Origin: Paraburkholderia diazotrophica
GTDB taxonomy: Bacteria > Pseudomonadota > Gammaproteobacteria > Burkholderiales > Burkholderiaceae
NCBI RefSeq assembly: GCF_900108945.1
Contig: NZ_FNYE01000045.1
Location: 1 to 58,854, forward strand
Length of the DNA stretch: 58,854 nucleotides
Direction: 5' to 3'
Shown here: in pieces, positions 1 through 7,496 of the stretch
Position numbering within the stretch: position 1 is the first letter of the stretch
How the letters are laid out: every line of letters begins with the position of its first letter
Translations under genes and position numbers: made by a program
Notes under the pieces: generated by a model
The model's input: the letters and a program-made list of their open reading frames with translations, nothing else
Database searches by the model: none
Told to the model about the DNA's origin: nothing

Positions 1-713
1 TCCTTCTTGAACGCGGGCGTTTCTTCGAGCTTCATCCGGATGTACAGGCCCACGAGACCCAGCGGCCCGGCGATAAAGAACGGCACGCGCCAGCCCCACG
101 ACAGCAGCGCGTCCTGCGACAGCGAGGACGTCAGCACGGCCACCGTGCCCGCGCCGAGGATATAGCCGACCAGCGTGCCGAATTCGAGAAAGCTGCCCGC
201 GAAGCCGCGACGGCGGTCGGTCGAGAACTCGGCGATGAAGGTGGCCGCGCCACCATATTCGCCGCCCGTCGAGAAGCCCTGCACGAGGCGCGCGACGAGC
301 AGCAGCACGGGCGCGAGAATGCCGATCGAGCCGTAGCCCGGAATCAGGCCGATCGCGAAGGTGCCGAGGGCCATCATGATCATCGTCATTGCCAGCACGC
401 GCTGGCGGCCGATGCGGTCGCCAAGCGGGCCGAACACCATGCCGCCGATCGGGCGCACGAGAAACGCGGCGGCAAACGTGCCGAACGTGGCGATCAGCTG
501 CGCGGACGGACTGCTCGACGGGAAGAACACTTTGCCCAACGTGACGGCGATGTAGCTGTACACGCCGAAGTCGAACCATTCCATCGCGTTGCCGAGCGCC
601 ATCGCGCCGACGGCACGCTTGAGAAGGGTGTTGTCGACGACCGTGATGTCGTCGAGGGTGAGCGGCAAGGCTGCCGAATGGATTCCCGCGATGCTCTCTT
701 GCGAAGGTCTCAA
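1..713 (-). CDS. MHS-family MFS transporter (ProP-like), C-terminus outside window
   Basis: This is the N-terminal half of a metabolite:H+ symporter, an inner-membrane major facilitator carrier of the ProP/KgtP/ShiA group. The visible residues include the EWFDFGVYSY segment typical of TM1 in this subfamily and the loop 2-3 motif GDRIGRQRVL. The TTG at 713 is preferred because AGGAG lies 8 nt upstream; a GTG at 722 would sit on that Shine-Dalgarno. It is divergent from the ABC operon at 1500. The carboxy half is cut off by the window edge. Substrate is unknown; small carboxylates, betaines or proline are the usual range. Confidence 0.9.
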   Translation of the reverse strand, partial: MRPSQESIAGIHSAALPLTLDDITVVDNTLLKRAVGAMALGNAMEWFDFGVYSYIAVTLGKVFFPSSSPSAQLIATFGTFAAAFLVRPIGGMVFGPLGDRIGRQRVLAMTMIMMALGTFAIGLIPGYGSIGILAPVLLLVARLVQGFSTGGEYGGAATFIAEFSTDRRRGFAGSFLEFGTLVGYILGAGTVAVLTSSLSQDALLSWGWRVPFFIAGPLGLVGLYIRMKLEETPAFKK

Positions 714-1499
714 TTGACGCACTCCTGGAATGGCGCTGCAAACCCGCCGGACGGAAGAGGTGTCCGATCGGACGGATTCTGATTGGGCGCGAGGCCTGGT
801 GGCATGTCGATGGCGCAAGCGGCCGTTGGCGTGCAGCCGTGTCGAAAGCCGCGGACAACGATGCAAGCCTGAGCGACACCCGGCAAGTTCATATGTCAGG
901 GAGAGTGTGCTGTCGCGCCAGCGGCGAGGCCTTCGCTCACGCGTCCAGAAAACGGCGGAAAACGACACCTGTGAACGTGATGCTGAGACCGTCAGGGATT
1001 ACCCTGAGCTTGAAATAAATATTTTCGGATCGGCTAAAATCAAAAACCACAGTCTATTTTTCCAAAGAATCCCCAGGTTCTTTAGAAACAAATTCCCATA
1101 TCGGCTCCGTAACATAGTTGTGGATGGGAACAAGAAAGCGGGACGCACAAGCGGACACAAGCGGAACAACACAGGCGCGGTAAGCAACACTACAAGCAGA
1201 GTCAAGATTGCCCGATATGAATACATTGGCCCGCGTTTTCGAAGCACTCAGCACACCAACAGAGGGGCTGTTCTTTTCAAAGGCCAGTGCCCTTTCCGAA
1301 CTTTTCTTTTTTCATGCGTCCGGCTGACGGCGGCGGCGATTCCGTTGTCGCAAAGGTTCACACGTAAGCAGTTCACCGCAGTACCCCCTCACGCAATTCG
1401 AACCGGCAGCCGCTCGGGCTGTGGGATGAGAATGCGTATGCTTCGAATCGCGACATCAAATAAAACTGATTAGTTGTACAACCAAAAAGAGGAGATTCC
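714..1499. other. 786-bp divergent intergenic region, AT-richer than neighbours
   Basis: No convincing gene was seen. Open frames here lack coding-type third-position GC bias and good ribosome sites. The stretch is noticeably richer in A and T around 1000-1250 and 1290-1320, as expected for promoters. It holds the start signals of the left transporter and, close to the right end, a short perfect palindrome (1473-1482) just before the ribosome site of the ABC operon. Confidence 0.6.
1473..1482. promoter_or_regulatory. Palindrome GTTGTACAAC, candidate GntR-type operator
   Basis: A perfect 10-bp palindrome, extended to TAGTTGTACAACCA, lies 17 bp before the start codon of the solute-binding protein gene and just upstream of its AGAGGAG ribosome site. 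The TTGTACAA core resembles operators of FCD/GntR regulators (consensus TNGTNNNACNA). A bound repressor would block initiation of the whole operon. No GntR gene is in the window. Confidence 0.45.
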
Positions 1500-2345
1500 A
1501 TGAAACGCATCAACACACTTCGCGTCGTTGCACAGGTTGCCGCGTTGTCGGTGCTGTCGATCACGACGCTCGCTGCGAAGGCCGATCAGCTTGCGGACAT
1601 CAAACAGCGCGGCGAACTCGTATGCGGCGTACTGGGTACGGACGAGCCGTTCAGCTTCATGAAAGACCCGATGAGCCGCGAGATCGTCGGCTATGACGTG
1701 GACATGTGCAACGCCGTGGCAAAGAGCATTGGCGTCAAGCCCGTTCTCAAGCAGTTGGCTGTTGCCGCGCGTATTCCCGAACTGCAACAGGGCCGCGTCG
1801 ATCTGCTCGCCGCTTCGCTCACGCACAACAAGGAGCGCGAAGCGCAAATCGACTTCTCGGTATCGACCTTCATCACGGGCCAAAAGGCGATGGTCAGGAA
1901 GGACAGCGGCATTACGACCCTCGCTCAACTCGATGGCAAGAAGGTGTTGACGGTCAAAGGCTCGACGATGGAAACCAACATCGCGAAGACGATCAAGAAC
2001 GCTGACGTCGTATCGTTCGACACTAGCCCTCAAGCCTTGCTCGCGCTCCAGCAGGGCAAGGGTGTGGCCTATGTAAACGACGAGACGACGCTGATTGGCA
2101 ACCTCGCGAAGCTTGGCCCCGCGGGGAAAGACTACGTGCTGGTGACGCAGAACATCTCGACGGAACACATCGCGTTGGGTATCCGCAAGAACGAGCCGGC
2201 ATTCCGCGAGCAGGTGAACAAGGTGCTGCTCGGGATGGAAGGAGATGGCCAGGCGCAGCAAGAGTTCAACAAGTGGTTCGGTCCCGGCACGAAGATGAAT
2301 TTCCCGCCGCGTACGTTCAAGATCGCAACCGACAAGATCGACTAA
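1500..2345 (+). CDS. ABC transporter amino-acid substrate-binding protein (SBP_bac_3)
   Basis: Periplasmic binding protein of a polar amino acid ABC importer, 281 aa. Residues 1 to about 27 form a signal peptide ending AAKA. The mature part has the SBP_bac_3 pattern: DIKQRGELVCGVLGTDEPF at its start, the SREIVGYDVDMCNAVAK segment, RVDLLAASLTHNKER, and a C-terminal QQEFNKWFGPGTK. The ATG has AGAGGAG upstream. It heads the operon SBP - permease - permease - ATPase - hydrolase - MFS. A hairpin in the gap to the first permease probably helps keep the binding protein in excess. The ligand cannot be read from sequence. Confidence 0.93.
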   Translation: MKRINTLRVVAQVAALSVLSITTLAAKADQLADIKQRGELVCGVLGTDEPFSFMKDPMSREIVGYDVDMCNAVAKSIGVKPVLKQLAVAARIPELQQGRVDLLAASLTHNKEREAQIDFSVSTFITGQKAMVRKDSGITTLAQLDGKKVLTVKGSTMETNIAKTIKNADVVSFDTSPQALLALQQGKGVAYVNDETTLIGNLAKLGPAGKDYVLVTQNISTEHIALGIRKNEPAFREQVNKVLLGMEGDGQAQQEFNKWFGPGTKMNFPPRTFKIATDKID

Positions 2346-2359
2346 CTCCAACTATGGCC

Positions 2360-2384
2360 GCCGCCCGCTCCGACGACGGGCGGC
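2360..2384 (+). promoter_or_regulatory. Intercistronic hairpin between SBP and permease genes
   Basis: GCCGCCCG (2360-2367) pairs with CGGGCGGC (2377-2384) across a 9-nt loop, 15 nt after the SBP stop codon and 10 nt before the permease start. There is no T-tract. Such hairpins in ABC operons commonly protect the upstream message from 3' decay, giving more binding protein than membrane components. Confidence 0.55.
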
Positions 2385-2394
2385 CAGATACTTC

Positions 2395-3090
2395 ATGCCT
2401 ACACTCAATCTGTCGGCGCTGCTTTCGGGGCAATATGGCCAATGGCTCGTCAGCGGCTTCCTGATGTCGATCAAGCTGTCCGTGCTTGCCTTTGCATTCT
2501 CGCTTCCGCTCGGCATCGTCGTCGCGTTGACACGCCTCGCTCCCATCGCGTTCATTCGCGGGCTCGGTCAGGCGTACGTCGAAGCGATCAGAAACGTTCC
2601 GTTGCTTGCGCACATGCTGTTCTGGTACTTCGGCGCGCCGGAGCTGCTGCCGCTCGTCATCAAGACATGGCTCTATAACAAGAATTACGAGGCGGCTAGC
2701 GCATTGATCGCACTGGTTCTCTACACGTCCGCCTATATGGCCGAGGACATTCGCAGCGGAATTCGCTCGATTCCGAAGGAGCAACTCGAGGCAAGCCGTG
2801 CGCTCGGTTTCGGCTTCCTGCAGGCAATGCGGCTCGTGGTGTTGCCGCAATCGTTGCGAGTGACGGTTCCACCACTCGTCAACCAGACGCTCAATTTGTG
2901 GAAGAACTCGAGCATCGCGATGGTGATCGGCGTAGCTGAATTGATGTACCAGGCGCAGCAGGTCGAAAGCGCGACCTTTCGCGGCTTCGAATCGTTTGGC
3001 GTGGCGACGGCCGCGTATCTGACGGTGTCGATCGCCATCACGCTGTTCTCTGCGTGGTATCAGCAACGGTATCCCGTCCGGAGCATGTAG
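2395..3090 (+). CDS. Amino acid ABC transporter permease (HisM/GltJ type)
   Basis: Inner-membrane permease of the polar amino acid ABC importer, 231 aa, in the usual range for the family. It has the N-terminal TM segment around residues 17-45 and the BPD_transp_1 EAA loop near YMAEDIRSGIRSIPKEQLEASRALGF, followed by VLPQSLR, which contacts the ATPase. It has no strong Shine-Dalgarno and starts 10 nt after an intercistronic hairpin. The second permease begins 2 nt after its stop, indicating heterodimeric partners made from one transcript. Confidence 0.92.
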   Translation: MPTLNLSALLSGQYGQWLVSGFLMSIKLSVLAFAFSLPLGIVVALTRLAPIAFIRGLGQAYVEAIRNVPLLAHMLFWYFGAPELLPLVIKTWLYNKNYEAASALIALVLYTSAYMAEDIRSGIRSIPKEQLEASRALGFGFLQAMRLVVLPQSLRVTVPPLVNQTLNLWKNSSIAMVIGVAELMYQAQQVESATFRGFESFGVATAAYLTVSIAITLFSAWYQQRYPVRSM

Positions 3091-3092
3091 CG

Positions 3093-3785
3093 ATGATCGA
3101 CATACTCCAGACTTACGGCATGTACTACCTGGTCGGCCAGTATCCGAATGGGCCGCTCGGGGGACTCGTACTCACGCTGATGCTTGCTTCCGCGGGCCTC
3201 GTTCTCGCGCTGCCTGTGGGCATCGTCTTCGGACTGTGCCGCATCAGCCCGTTTCGCGTGCTGCGCTGGCCCGCCACCGCGCTCGTCTATGGCGTGCGCG
3301 GCACGCCGCTGCTGATGGTCATTTTCTGGGCGTATTTTCTGCTGCCGACGCTCACCGGTCATCGCACGAATCAGTTCAGCACAATGCTCACGGCACTGGT
3401 CGTTTTCGACGGCGCGTATCTCGCCGAAATCGTGCGGGCGGGCATTCAGGCTTTGCCCAAAGGGCAGATGGAAAGCTCACGCTCGCTTGGCCTGTCGTAT
3501 ATGCAAGCGATGGCGTTCGTCATCCTGCCGCAGGCGTTGCGCAACATGTTGCCGTCGCTCGTGAACCAGCTGGTGTCGACGATCAAGGAGACATCGCTTG
3601 GCTACATCATCAGTCTGCCGGAAGTCTCTTTCGTCGCCGGGCAAATCAGTACTCAGGCGCTGACGCAATCGGCACAGATCTATCTGCTGCTCGCATTCAG
3701 CTACTTCGTGATGTGCTTCGGGCTGACCCGTTGCGCGTATCTGCTCGAAAGGCGGCTTGCGTCGCGCTTGCCGGCAAAGGTGTGA
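3093..3785 (+). CDS. Amino acid ABC transporter permease, second subunit
   Basis: Second permease of the same importer, 230 aa. The EAA loop reads YLAEIVRAGIQALPKGQMESSRSLGLSY with VILPQALRNMLPSLVNQ after it, the standard HAAT-family pattern, and several hydrophobic helices surround it. The ATG at 3093 is chosen over an upstream in-frame start at 3054 because the longer form would run into the preceding permease and adds residues not typical of the family. The stop at 3785 is followed after 2 nt by the ATPase gene. Confidence 0.92.
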   Translation: MIDILQTYGMYYLVGQYPNGPLGGLVLTLMLASAGLVLALPVGIVFGLCRISPFRVLRWPATALVYGVRGTPLLMVIFWAYFLLPTLTGHRTNQFSTMLTALVVFDGAYLAEIVRAGIQALPKGQMESSRSLGLSYMQAMAFVILPQALRNMLPSLVNQLVSTIKETSLGYIISLPEVSFVAGQISTQALTQSAQIYLLLAFSYFVMCFGLTRCAYLLERRLASRLPAKV

Positions 3786-3787
3786 AC

Positions 3788-4537
3788 ATGATCGAGATCG
3801 AAAACGTCAACAAGTGGTATGGCGAATATCAGGCGCTCGTGGACGTTAGCGAGACCGTTGCTAAAGGCGAGGTTGTAGTGGTGTGCGGGCCATCGGGCTC
3901 CGGCAAGTCCACGCTGATTCGCACGCTGAACCGGCTCGAACCGATTCAGAAAGGCCGCATCGTCGTGAACGGCCAGGATGTGCACGCGCGCGGAATCGAC
4001 GTGAATACGCTGCGTTCAGGGATCGGCTTCGTGTTCCAGCAATTCAACCTCTTCCCGCATCTGACGGTATTGCAGAATTGCGTGCTCGCGCCTGTGCGTC
4101 TGAAGCGCATGTCGCAGAAGGATGCGCGCGAGTTCGCGATGAACCTGCTGGAGCGCGTGGGTTTGCCGCATAAGGCGAACACGTATCCGGGCCAGCTCTC
4201 AGGCGGACAGCAGCAACGCGTCGCGATTGCTCGCGCGCTCGCGATGAAGCCGCCCGTGATGCTGTTCGACGAACCGACGTCGGCACTCGACCCCGAAATG
4301 GTGAACGAGGTGCTGCTGGTAATGAAAGACCTCGCGCGCGACGGCATGACGATGGTCTGCGTTACGCACGAAATGGGTTTTGCGCGCGAGGTGGCCGACC
4401 GCGTGCTCTTCATGGACCAGGGCAAAGTACTCGAGCGCGCGGAGCCCGACCGCTTTTTCCAGCGGCCCGAGCATCCGCGCGCGCAGCGTTTCCTGTCGGA
4501 TATCCGCTCGCCCTGGGCGAGCGCTGTCACTGCGTAA
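3788..4537 (+). CDS. Amino acid ABC transporter ATP-binding protein (GlnQ-like)
   Basis: Cytoplasmic ATPase of the importer, 249 aa, the usual GlnQ/HisP length. Walker A is GPSGSGKST (about 34-42), the Q-loop lies in FVFQQFNLFPH, the ABC signature is LSGGQQQR (137-144), and Walker B with the catalytic Glu is LFDEPTSALD (about 159-168), followed by the switch His in CVTHEMGF. An open frame extends far upstream inside the permease gene, but homology starts at MIEIENVNKWYG, so 3788 is the start. The stop is followed by a 49-bp gap to the hydrolase. Confidence 0.95.
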   Translation: MIEIENVNKWYGEYQALVDVSETVAKGEVVVVCGPSGSGKSTLIRTLNRLEPIQKGRIVVNGQDVHARGIDVNTLRSGIGFVFQQFNLFPHLTVLQNCVLAPVRLKRMSQKDAREFAMNLLERVGLPHKANTYPGQLSGGQQQRVAIARALAMKPPVMLFDEPTSALDPEMVNEVLLVMKDLARDGMTMVCVTHEMGFAREVADRVLFMDQGKVLERAEPDRFFQRPEHPRAQRFLSDIRSPWASAVTA

Positions 4538-4586
4538 CGTGTAGAGCGACAGCGCACGCGCGGGTTACGATGTAGCTTCATCGAAT

Positions 4587-5849
4587 GTGCAGGGAAGAGG
4601 AATCGCAAAGTTGAAGATCAACGCAGAGCGTTTGTTGAACGACCTCAAGCAGCTTCGCAGTTTCGGCGCAACAGGGCCCGGAGTCGTGCGTCTCGCGCTG
4701 TCGCCCGTCGATATGCAGTCGCGCCGCTGGCTCGCCGGGCGGATGACGGACGCGGGCCTGAATGCCGTCATCGATGGCGTCGGGACCGTATTCGGCCGTT
4801 CTTCGAAGAGCGGACCGGCGCTGCTGGTCGGCTCGCACACCGACACTCAGCCAACGGGCGGCTGGCTCGACGGGGCGTTGGGCGTGATCTACGGCATCGA
4901 GATCGCTCGCGCGCTCGCTGAGAGCGATGCGACCCGTCATCTGGCCGTCGATGTCGCGTCGTGGATGGATGAAGAAGGCACGTTCTTGTCCTTTCTCGGC
5001 AGCCGCAGCTTTGTCGGAGAGCCGGTCGACGAGTCGATTCTCAACGCAAAGGATCGCGAAGGGCTATTGCTGCGCGACGCACTGGCGAACGCCGGACTCG
5101 ACGGGACACCGCGCGTGCGCCTCGACGGGAGCCGGCACAAAGCCTATATGGAGCCGCACATCGAACAGGGCGGGCGCCTTGAAGCCGCAGGCAAGTCGAT
5201 TGGCGTCGTTACCACCATCGTCGGCATACGCGAGTTGAGGCTGCGCTTCAAGGGACAGCGCAATCACGCGGGTACTACGCCGATGTCGATTCGCCGCGAT
5301 GCCGGTGCGGCGCTCGTCTCGTTCATCGCGCAGATGGACGAAGCGTTCACCAGGCTCGCCGACGCTGACACCGTATGGACGGTCGGGCGAATCGAACTCG
5401 ACCCCGGCTCGTTTAGCGTCGTGCCGGGCCAGGCCGACATGTATCTGCAGTTCCGCGATGCAAACGCGCAGCGGCTCAATGCGATGGAGTCTGCGCTTGC
5501 GACGCTCGTTAGCGAATTCAACGCGGCGCACAAGGTGACGATCGAAATCATCGCGTGCGAACAGCCGGAAGAGCCCGTCGTCATGGATAGCGCGCTTCAG
5601 CAGCATCTCGCGCGTGCTGCCGACGTGCTCGCGCCGGGGCAATGGGAGCACATGCCGAGCGGCGCTTCTCACGATGCTAAGGTGCTCGCACATCATTTGC
5701 CGGCGTGCATGCTATTCGTGCCCAGCATCGGCGGAGTCAGTCACGACTTCGTCGAAGATACGGCCGAGGAACATATCGTGCTCGGGTGCCAGGTCGCAGC
5801 GAACGCGGCCGTCGCCATTCTTCAGGATCTGCGGGAACGGCAAAGCTGA
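4587..5849 (+). CDS. M20-family Zn-dependent amidohydrolase (allantoate amidohydrolase / N-carbamoyl-L-amino-acid hydrolase type)
   Basis: Cytoplasmic dinuclear metal hydrolase, 420 aa, close to the usual 410-425. Metal ligands and catalytic residues appear in order: GSHTDTQPTGG, the Asp of LDGALGV, WMDEEGT, HIEQG and GVSHDFVEDT near the C-terminus; an RNHAGTTPM segment marks the dimerisation domain. This is the AllC/HyuC/beta-ureidopropionase group. Placed directly after an amino acid ABC importer, it probably hydrolyses the imported ureido or amide compound. GTG 4587 is listed as start, but TTG 4611 with AGAGG before it is equally plausible and would remove 8 residues. Confidence 0.88.
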   Translation: MQGRGIAKLKINAERLLNDLKQLRSFGATGPGVVRLALSPVDMQSRRWLAGRMTDAGLNAVIDGVGTVFGRSSKSGPALLVGSHTDTQPTGGWLDGALGVIYGIEIARALAESDATRHLAVDVASWMDEEGTFLSFLGSRSFVGEPVDESILNAKDREGLLLRDALANAGLDGTPRVRLDGSRHKAYMEPHIEQGGRLEAAGKSIGVVTTIVGIRELRLRFKGQRNHAGTTPMSIRRDAGAALVSFIAQMDEAFTRLADADTVWTVGRIELDPGSFSVVPGQADMYLQFRDANAQRLNAMESALATLVSEFNAAHKVTIEIIACEQPEEPVVMDSALQQHLARAADVLAPGQWEHMPSGASHDAKVLAHHLPACMLFVPSIGGVSHDFVEDTAEEHIVLGCQVAANAAVAILQDLRERQS

Positions 5850-6060
5850 AGAACGCTTGCCGATTCATCGGATCGTTCGCCTTTCAGGCTCGCATATCCA
5901 ATGCGTCGAAAAACGCCTGATTTGAGGCGGAATTACGTTGCCTGGTAGTAACCATTAAGGTATTCGGAGCAGATCGGAATCACTCATGTTGTGATCCATT
6001 TAGGAACCTCTCAAAAGGCTTAATGTCCATATTGGATGTTGCCCTTTTTAGGGGATCGAA

Positions 6061-7431
6061 ATGGCTGCCACGCAACCAGGGGCCGTGCCCCTTTCCGCCG
6101 AAGACTATCGGCGTCAGCTACGCCGTGCCGTCATTGCCAGCACGATCGGCACGACGATCGAATGGTACGACTTCTTCCTCTATAGCATCGTCACTGGCCT
6201 GGTTTTCGCAAAGCTGTATTTTCCGGAATCAGACCCGATCGTCGGTACGCTACAAGCGTTTCTCATCTACGCCGTCGGCTTTCTCGCGAGGCCGGTCGGT
6301 GCGGCCATTTTCGGCCACTACGGCGATCGCATCGGACGCAAGGCCACGCTGATCGTCACGCTCTTGCTGATGGGACTCGCCACATTTGCCGTTGCATTCG
6401 TCCCCACCTACGCGACGATCGGCATCTGGGGCGCCGTCATTCTGACGGTGCTGCGCTTCATTCAGGGCGTGGGCGTCGGCGGCGAATGGGGTGGCTCGGT
6501 CCTGATGTCGATGGAGTGGGCGCGTACCAATTCGCATCGCGGCTTTGTCGCATCGTGGCCGCAATTCGGCGTGCCGGCGGGACTGTTCATTGCCAACCTC
6601 GCCGTGCTGGCGTTGAGCCAGATGTCGGGCAACGCGTTCCTCACCTGGGGCTGGCGAGTGCCGTTCTTCCTCAGCATCGTGCTGGTCGCGATCGGCCTGT
6701 ACATCCGCTTGAACATTCTCGAAACACCGATCTTCGCAAAGCTTCTCTCCGAGCAGAAGATCGAGAAAGCGCCGATGCTCGAAGTGCTGCGCAGACAGCC
6801 TAAAGATATTTTTCTTTCCGCTTTTGCACGGATGGCCGAACAGGCGCCTTTCTACATCTTCACGGCCTTCGTTTTCACCTATGGCGTCAGGACGCTCGGG
6901 GCGACGCGTGACATGCTGCTTACGGCTGTGCTTGCGGCTTCCGTTCTGGAGTTCTTCACTATTCCGTTCTTCGGCCACATCTCGGATCTCATCGGACGGC
7001 GGCGGATGTATATGATCGGCGCCGCAGCAGCCGGCATATTCGGCTTCGTCTACTTCGCCATGGTCGATACGAAGGACCCGGTGTGGATCTTCGTGGCCAT
7101 CGTGCTCTCGCTGGTGCCGCATTCGATGATGTACGGTCCGCAGGCGGCGTTGATCGCGGAGTCCTTCACGGGACGTCTGCGGTATAGCGGGGCGTCGCTG
7201 GGTTATCAGCTGGCTTCCGTCATTGCGGGCGGTCCGGCGCCATTGATCGCGACCGCGCTTTTCGCGTACTACCACTCGGGCTACGCGATCGCGGGCTATA
7301 TCCTCGTGTGCGCGCTGTTCAGTCTTGTCGCCTCGTGGCGAATGGGCGATTACACGAACAAGGACATCTCGCGCGAATATGACGAAGGGCGCGCGATGGA
7401 CGATCACGGACACGCAAGGCCGGCACACTAA
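6061..7431 (+). CDS. MHS-family MFS transporter
   Basis: Inner-membrane carrier of 456 aa with about 12 hydrophobic helices, of the metabolite:H+ symporter group. Diagnostic segments are GTTIEWYDFFLY in TM1, GDRIGRKATL in loop 2-3 and FIQGVGVGGEWGGSVL in TM4. The ATG has AGGGGA at a short distance. It follows the M20 hydrolase after a 211-bp gap and may be transcribed separately. It resembles, but is distinct from, the MHS carrier at the left edge, so the ABC operon is bracketed by two related symporters. Substrate unknown. Confidence 0.9.
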   Translation: MAATQPGAVPLSAEDYRRQLRRAVIASTIGTTIEWYDFFLYSIVTGLVFAKLYFPESDPIVGTLQAFLIYAVGFLARPVGAAIFGHYGDRIGRKATLIVTLLLMGLATFAVAFVPTYATIGIWGAVILTVLRFIQGVGVGGEWGGSVLMSMEWARTNSHRGFVASWPQFGVPAGLFIANLAVLALSQMSGNAFLTWGWRVPFFLSIVLVAIGLYIRLNILETPIFAKLLSEQKIEKAPMLEVLRRQPKDIFLSAFARMAEQAPFYIFTAFVFTYGVRTLGATRDMLLTAVLAASVLEFFTIPFFGHISDLIGRRRMYMIGAAAAGIFGFVYFAMVDTKDPVWIFVAIVLSLVPHSMMYGPQAALIAESFTGRLRYSGASLGYQLASVIAGGPAPLIATALFAYYHSGYAIAGYILVCALFSLVASWRMGDYTNKDISREYDEGRAMDDHGHARPAH

Positions 7432-7496
7432 CCGGTGCATTGACTGGGCGCGCGTTGGTAGTCGGGACGCGCGCCGACACGCGTGCACAGAAACCA

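Noticed and set aside
1375..1410. GGTTCGAATT-like string on the minus strand resembling a tRNA T-loop
   Set aside because: No acceptor stem, D-arm or anticodon arm can be formed around it.
730..1473. 247-codon rightward open frame before the ABC operon
   Set aside because: No ribosome site, no codon bias, composition shifts from GC-rich to AT-rich along its length, and the product is Arg/Ser-rich without a fold pattern. It is intergenic DNA.
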